The notes under the pieces were generated by a model, which was given only the letters and a program-made list of their open reading frames with translations, had not been told where the DNA came from and ran no database searches. 7,644 nucleotides of DNA from an uncultured Collinsella sp. (lineage in GTDB: Bacteria; Actinomycetota; Coriobacteriia; Coriobacteriales; Coriobacteriaceae): positions 1-7,644 of the forward strand of contig CAJLUE010000076.1 in NCBI GenBank assembly GCA_905209765.1, read 5' to 3'. Numbering within the stretch: position 1 is the stretch's first letter; each line of letters begins with the position of its first letter. Made by a program: the position numbers and the translations under genes. Shown here in pieces: positions 5,983 to 7,644 of this stretch.

Positions 5983-6002
5983 GGTGTGCCGCGGGGGCTG
6001 CG

Positions 6003-6014
6003 TTGTGACACAAT
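6003..6014 (+). promoter_or_regulatory. Weak candidate -10 region of the isomerase gene inside a palindrome
   Basis: CACAAT (6009-6014; 4 of 6 to TATAAT) lies 35 bases before the start codon and overlaps the 11-base palindrome TTGTG-A-CACAA (6003-6013), which could be an operator. There is no good -35 at normal spacing. Tentative. Confidence 0.2.
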
Positions 6015-6049
6015 GGCGTTTGTTCGATTCGTGATGCGAAAGGCCAAAC

Positions 6050-7273
6050 ATGGCAAACAAGAAAAAGAACCCCGAGGCCGCGCCGACGCCCGAGCAGCGG
6101 TCCCGCGCCGCCTCCAGCTCTCGTAAGAAGCAGCGCAAGACCTATGTGTCCAAGACCGTCAAGATTGTCCTGGTGGTCATCGGCGTGCTGGCGATGCTGC
6201 TTTCCGTCTCGGCCATGGCGTGCTCCGGCCTGATGTCGCAGACCGAAAGTGCCAGCTCGGGCTATAAGCTTACTGGTGGCGTGGCTGCTACCATCAACGG
6301 CACCAACCTCACCGAGGACACCGTGACCAAGCAGATCATGAGCATGCGCACGTCCTACGGCTACACCAAGGACAAGGACTGGGCACAGTACCTGGTCGAC
6401 AACGACCTCACACCCAAGAAGTACCGCAAGCAGCTCATCGACTCCTACGCGCAGCAGATTCTGCTTCAGCAGGCGCAGAAGGAAAACGGCGTGACGGTGT
6501 CGGACAAGGAGGTCGAGAAGGCTTGGAAGGACGCGTGCAAGAGCGCGGGCGGCGCCAAGACCTTTAAGAAGACGCTTAAGACCTACGGCTACACCGAGGA
6601 CACCTACAAGGATTCGCTCAAGGAGAGCCTGGCGCAGCAGAAGCTCAAGGATGCCGTGGCACCCACCAGCAAGCCCAAGGACAGCGAGATTGTCGATTAC
6701 ATCAATGAAAACCTGTCCAACTACAACGATGCCCGTCGTTCGTCGAATATCCTGATCAAGGTCGATTCCGACGCATCCGACGAGGACAAGGCTGCCGCCA
6801 AGGCCAAGGCGCAGGAGTGCCTGGACAAGATCAACTCCGGCGAGCTGAGCTTTGAGGATGCCGTGGAGCAGTATTCCGACGACACCGGCTCCAAGGAGAA
6901 GAAGGGCGATGTGGGCTGGGACAAGCTCACCACCTTCGTCGACAGCTACCAGGCGGCGCTCGAGGGGCTCAACAAGGGCGATGTGAGCGACGTCGTCGAG
7001 TCGACCTATGGTTATCACATCATCAAGTGCACCGACTACTTCCATGTCGATAATCAGGTCGATGACATTAAGCAGGTGCCCAAGGACATCAAGAAGTACG
7101 TCTCCAATGTGGTGAAGACGCAGGCGGCAAGCACCGCGTACAGCGAGTGGCTGGAGCAGTACAAGAAGGACGCCGACATCACCGTTAACCCCATGCCCAA
7201 GGACGTGCCGTACAACGTCAGCCTGAAGGGCGTCACCAAGAGTTCGACCGACGATTCGTCAACGACTGAGTAA
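6050..7273 (+). CDS. Parvulin-type peptidyl-prolyl isomerase / PrsA-SurA-like extracytoplasmic foldase
   Basis: A 407-residue exported protein likely to help fold secreted proteins outside the membrane. A Lys/Arg-rich N-terminus (1-38) precedes one hydrophobic segment (about 38-57) ending in SAMAC (Cys58): either a signal anchor or, with a non-ideal lipobox, a lipoprotein. Residues 78-205 are a Lys- and Gln-rich SurA_N-like chaperone region. The PpiC domain runs from about 228 to 330, with SSNILIKV (231-238), FEDAVEQYSDDTGSKEKKGDVGW (268-290) and STYGYHIIK (318-326). A C-terminal helical region and a Ser/Thr/Asp tail follow. The first conserved parvulin histidine (normally ASHIL) is Asn233 here, while His323 is kept, so isomerase activity may be reduced. 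GAAAGG ends six bases before the ATG. It is followed after 54 bases by the YqeY-like gene in the same direction, with no clear terminator between, so the two may be co-transcribed. Confidence 0.87.
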   Translation: MANKKKNPEAAPTPEQRSRAASSSRKKQRKTYVSKTVKIVLVVIGVLAMLLSVSAMACSGLMSQTESASSGYKLTGGVAATINGTNLTEDTVTKQIMSMRTSYGYTKDKDWAQYLVDNDLTPKKYRKQLIDSYAQQILLQQAQKENGVTVSDKEVEKAWKDACKSAGGAKTFKKTLKTYGYTEDTYKDSLKESLAQQKLKDAVAPTSKPKDSEIVDYINENLSNYNDARRSSNILIKVDSDASDEDKAAAKAKAQECLDKINSGELSFEDAVEQYSDDTGSKEKKGDVGWDKLTTFVDSYQAALEGLNKGDVSDVVESTYGYHIIKCTDYFHVDNQVDDIKQVPKDIKKYVSNVVKTQAASTAYSEWLEQYKKDADITVNPMPKDVPYNVSLKGVTKSSTDDSSTTE

Positions 7274-7278
7274 TCATG

Positions 7279-7304
7279 GGGCGGTGCCCGCGTGAGTGCC
7301 GCCC
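7279..7304 (+). other. GC-rich inverted repeat between the isomerase and YqeY-like genes
   Basis: GGGCGG (7279-7284) and CCGCCC (7299-7304) can pair. A competing stem, GCGTG (7290-7294) with CACGC (7304-7308), uses overlapping bases. No T tract follows, so termination is unlikely. It may be only a by-product of the high GC content. Confidence 0.25.
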
Positions 7305-7313
7305 ACGCTATTG

Positions 7314-7319
7314 AGGAGG
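7314..7319 (+). promoter_or_regulatory. Ribosome binding site deciding the YqeY-like start
   Basis: A perfect AGGAGG lies 8 bases before the ATG at 7328 but only 2 bases before the in-frame ATG at 7322, so translation should begin at 7328. Confidence 0.8.
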
Positions 7320-7327
7320 ATATGCAG

Positions 7328-7644
7328 ATGACCAACGAAGAGCTGCAGAAGGAAATGATCGCGGCCATGAAGGCCAAGGACAAGGTTCGCCTGTCTATCA
7401 TTCGCCAGGTTAAGGCCGAGGTGAAGAATATCGAGGTCAACGAGCGTCGCGATGTGACCGAGGAAGACGTCAACAGCATGATCAAGCGTCTGATTAAGCA
7501 GACGAGTGAGACGCTGGAGATGTCCATTAAGGCCGGTACCGACCAGGAGCGTACCGACAACCTGACCGAACAGGTCAAGATTCTGGAGAGCCTGCTGCCC
7601 GCGCAGGTTTCGGGCGAGGAGCTCGAGGCCCTGATCGAGCAGGT
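7328..7644 (+). CDS. GatB/YqeY domain-containing protein, 3' truncated by the window
   Basis: The first 105 residues are visible, starting MTNEELQKEMIAAMKAKDK. The helical N-terminal pattern (AMKAKDKVRLSIIRQVKAEVKN, about 13-34), a middle helix pair with IKRLIKQTSETLEMSIKAG, and LLPAQVSGEELEALIEQ at the visible end match the YqeY family, small proteins of about 150 residues. About 45 residues should lie beyond the window edge. The domain resembles the tRNA-binding tail of the GatB subunit of Glu/Asp-tRNA amidotransferase, but the role of free-standing YqeY proteins is not firmly known. It lies 54 bases after the isomerase gene, in the same direction. Confidence 0.88.
   Translation, partial: MTNEELQKEMIAAMKAKDKVRLSIIRQVKAEVKNIEVNERRDVTEEDVNSMIKRLIKQTSETLEMSIKAGTDQERTDNLTEQVKILESLLPAQVSGEELEALIEQ

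Noticed and set aside
5912..7045. Minus-strand open frame (377 codons) opposite the isomerase gene
   Set aside because: Leu/Val/Gly-rich antisense shadow of a clearly identified gene; it crosses the repeat spacer and has no recognisable domain.

Overview
The window is a GC-rich bacterial chromosome segment. It is most likely from the Coriobacteriia (Actinomycetota), with Collinsella or a close relative as my best guess. That guess rests on recall of how this group's proteins look, on the GC-rich codon use, and on short 'GGGGAC..GTCCC / CCTGTCCCC' repeats in the intergenic spacers. No 16S or other marker gene is present to prove it.

Layout: bases 98-1327 (minus strand) encode a multi-spanning membrane protein of the 'putative ABC transporter permease' (CmpB-like, PF06541) family. 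It is divergent from the purine block across a 285-base spacer that carries a candidate promoter for each direction. Bases 1613-5235 (plus strand) carry purF, purM and purN, for steps 1, 5 and 3 of de novo IMP synthesis. PurF is the Bacillus-type enzyme, with a propeptide before the catalytic Cys and four conserved Fe-S cysteines. It also has an unusual insertion of about 35 residues. The purF-purM gap of 157 bases is not empty: one hairpin overlaps the purF stop codon and a second abuts the purM ribosome binding site. purM and purN overlap by 11 bases. A very convincing intrinsic terminator follows purN.

Downstream come a stand-alone PTS EIIA protein of the fructose/mannitol/galactitol type (5388-5852), a repeat-rich spacer (5853-6049), a membrane-anchored or lipoprotein parvulin-type peptidyl-prolyl isomerase resembling PrsA (6050-7273), and the 5' part of a GatB/YqeY-domain gene that runs off the window (7328 onward).

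Functionally, the pur genes act together: PurF makes phosphoribosylamine, PurN formylates GAR, and PurM closes the imidazole ring. The other genes are separate transcription units or small neighbours with no evident link to purine synthesis. I see no phage, IS element, CRISPR array, tRNA or rRNA, and no convincing novel system. The points most worth a second look are the PurF insertion, the hairpins between purF and purM, the repeat family shared by three intergenic spacers, and the His-to-Asn change in the parvulin active site.
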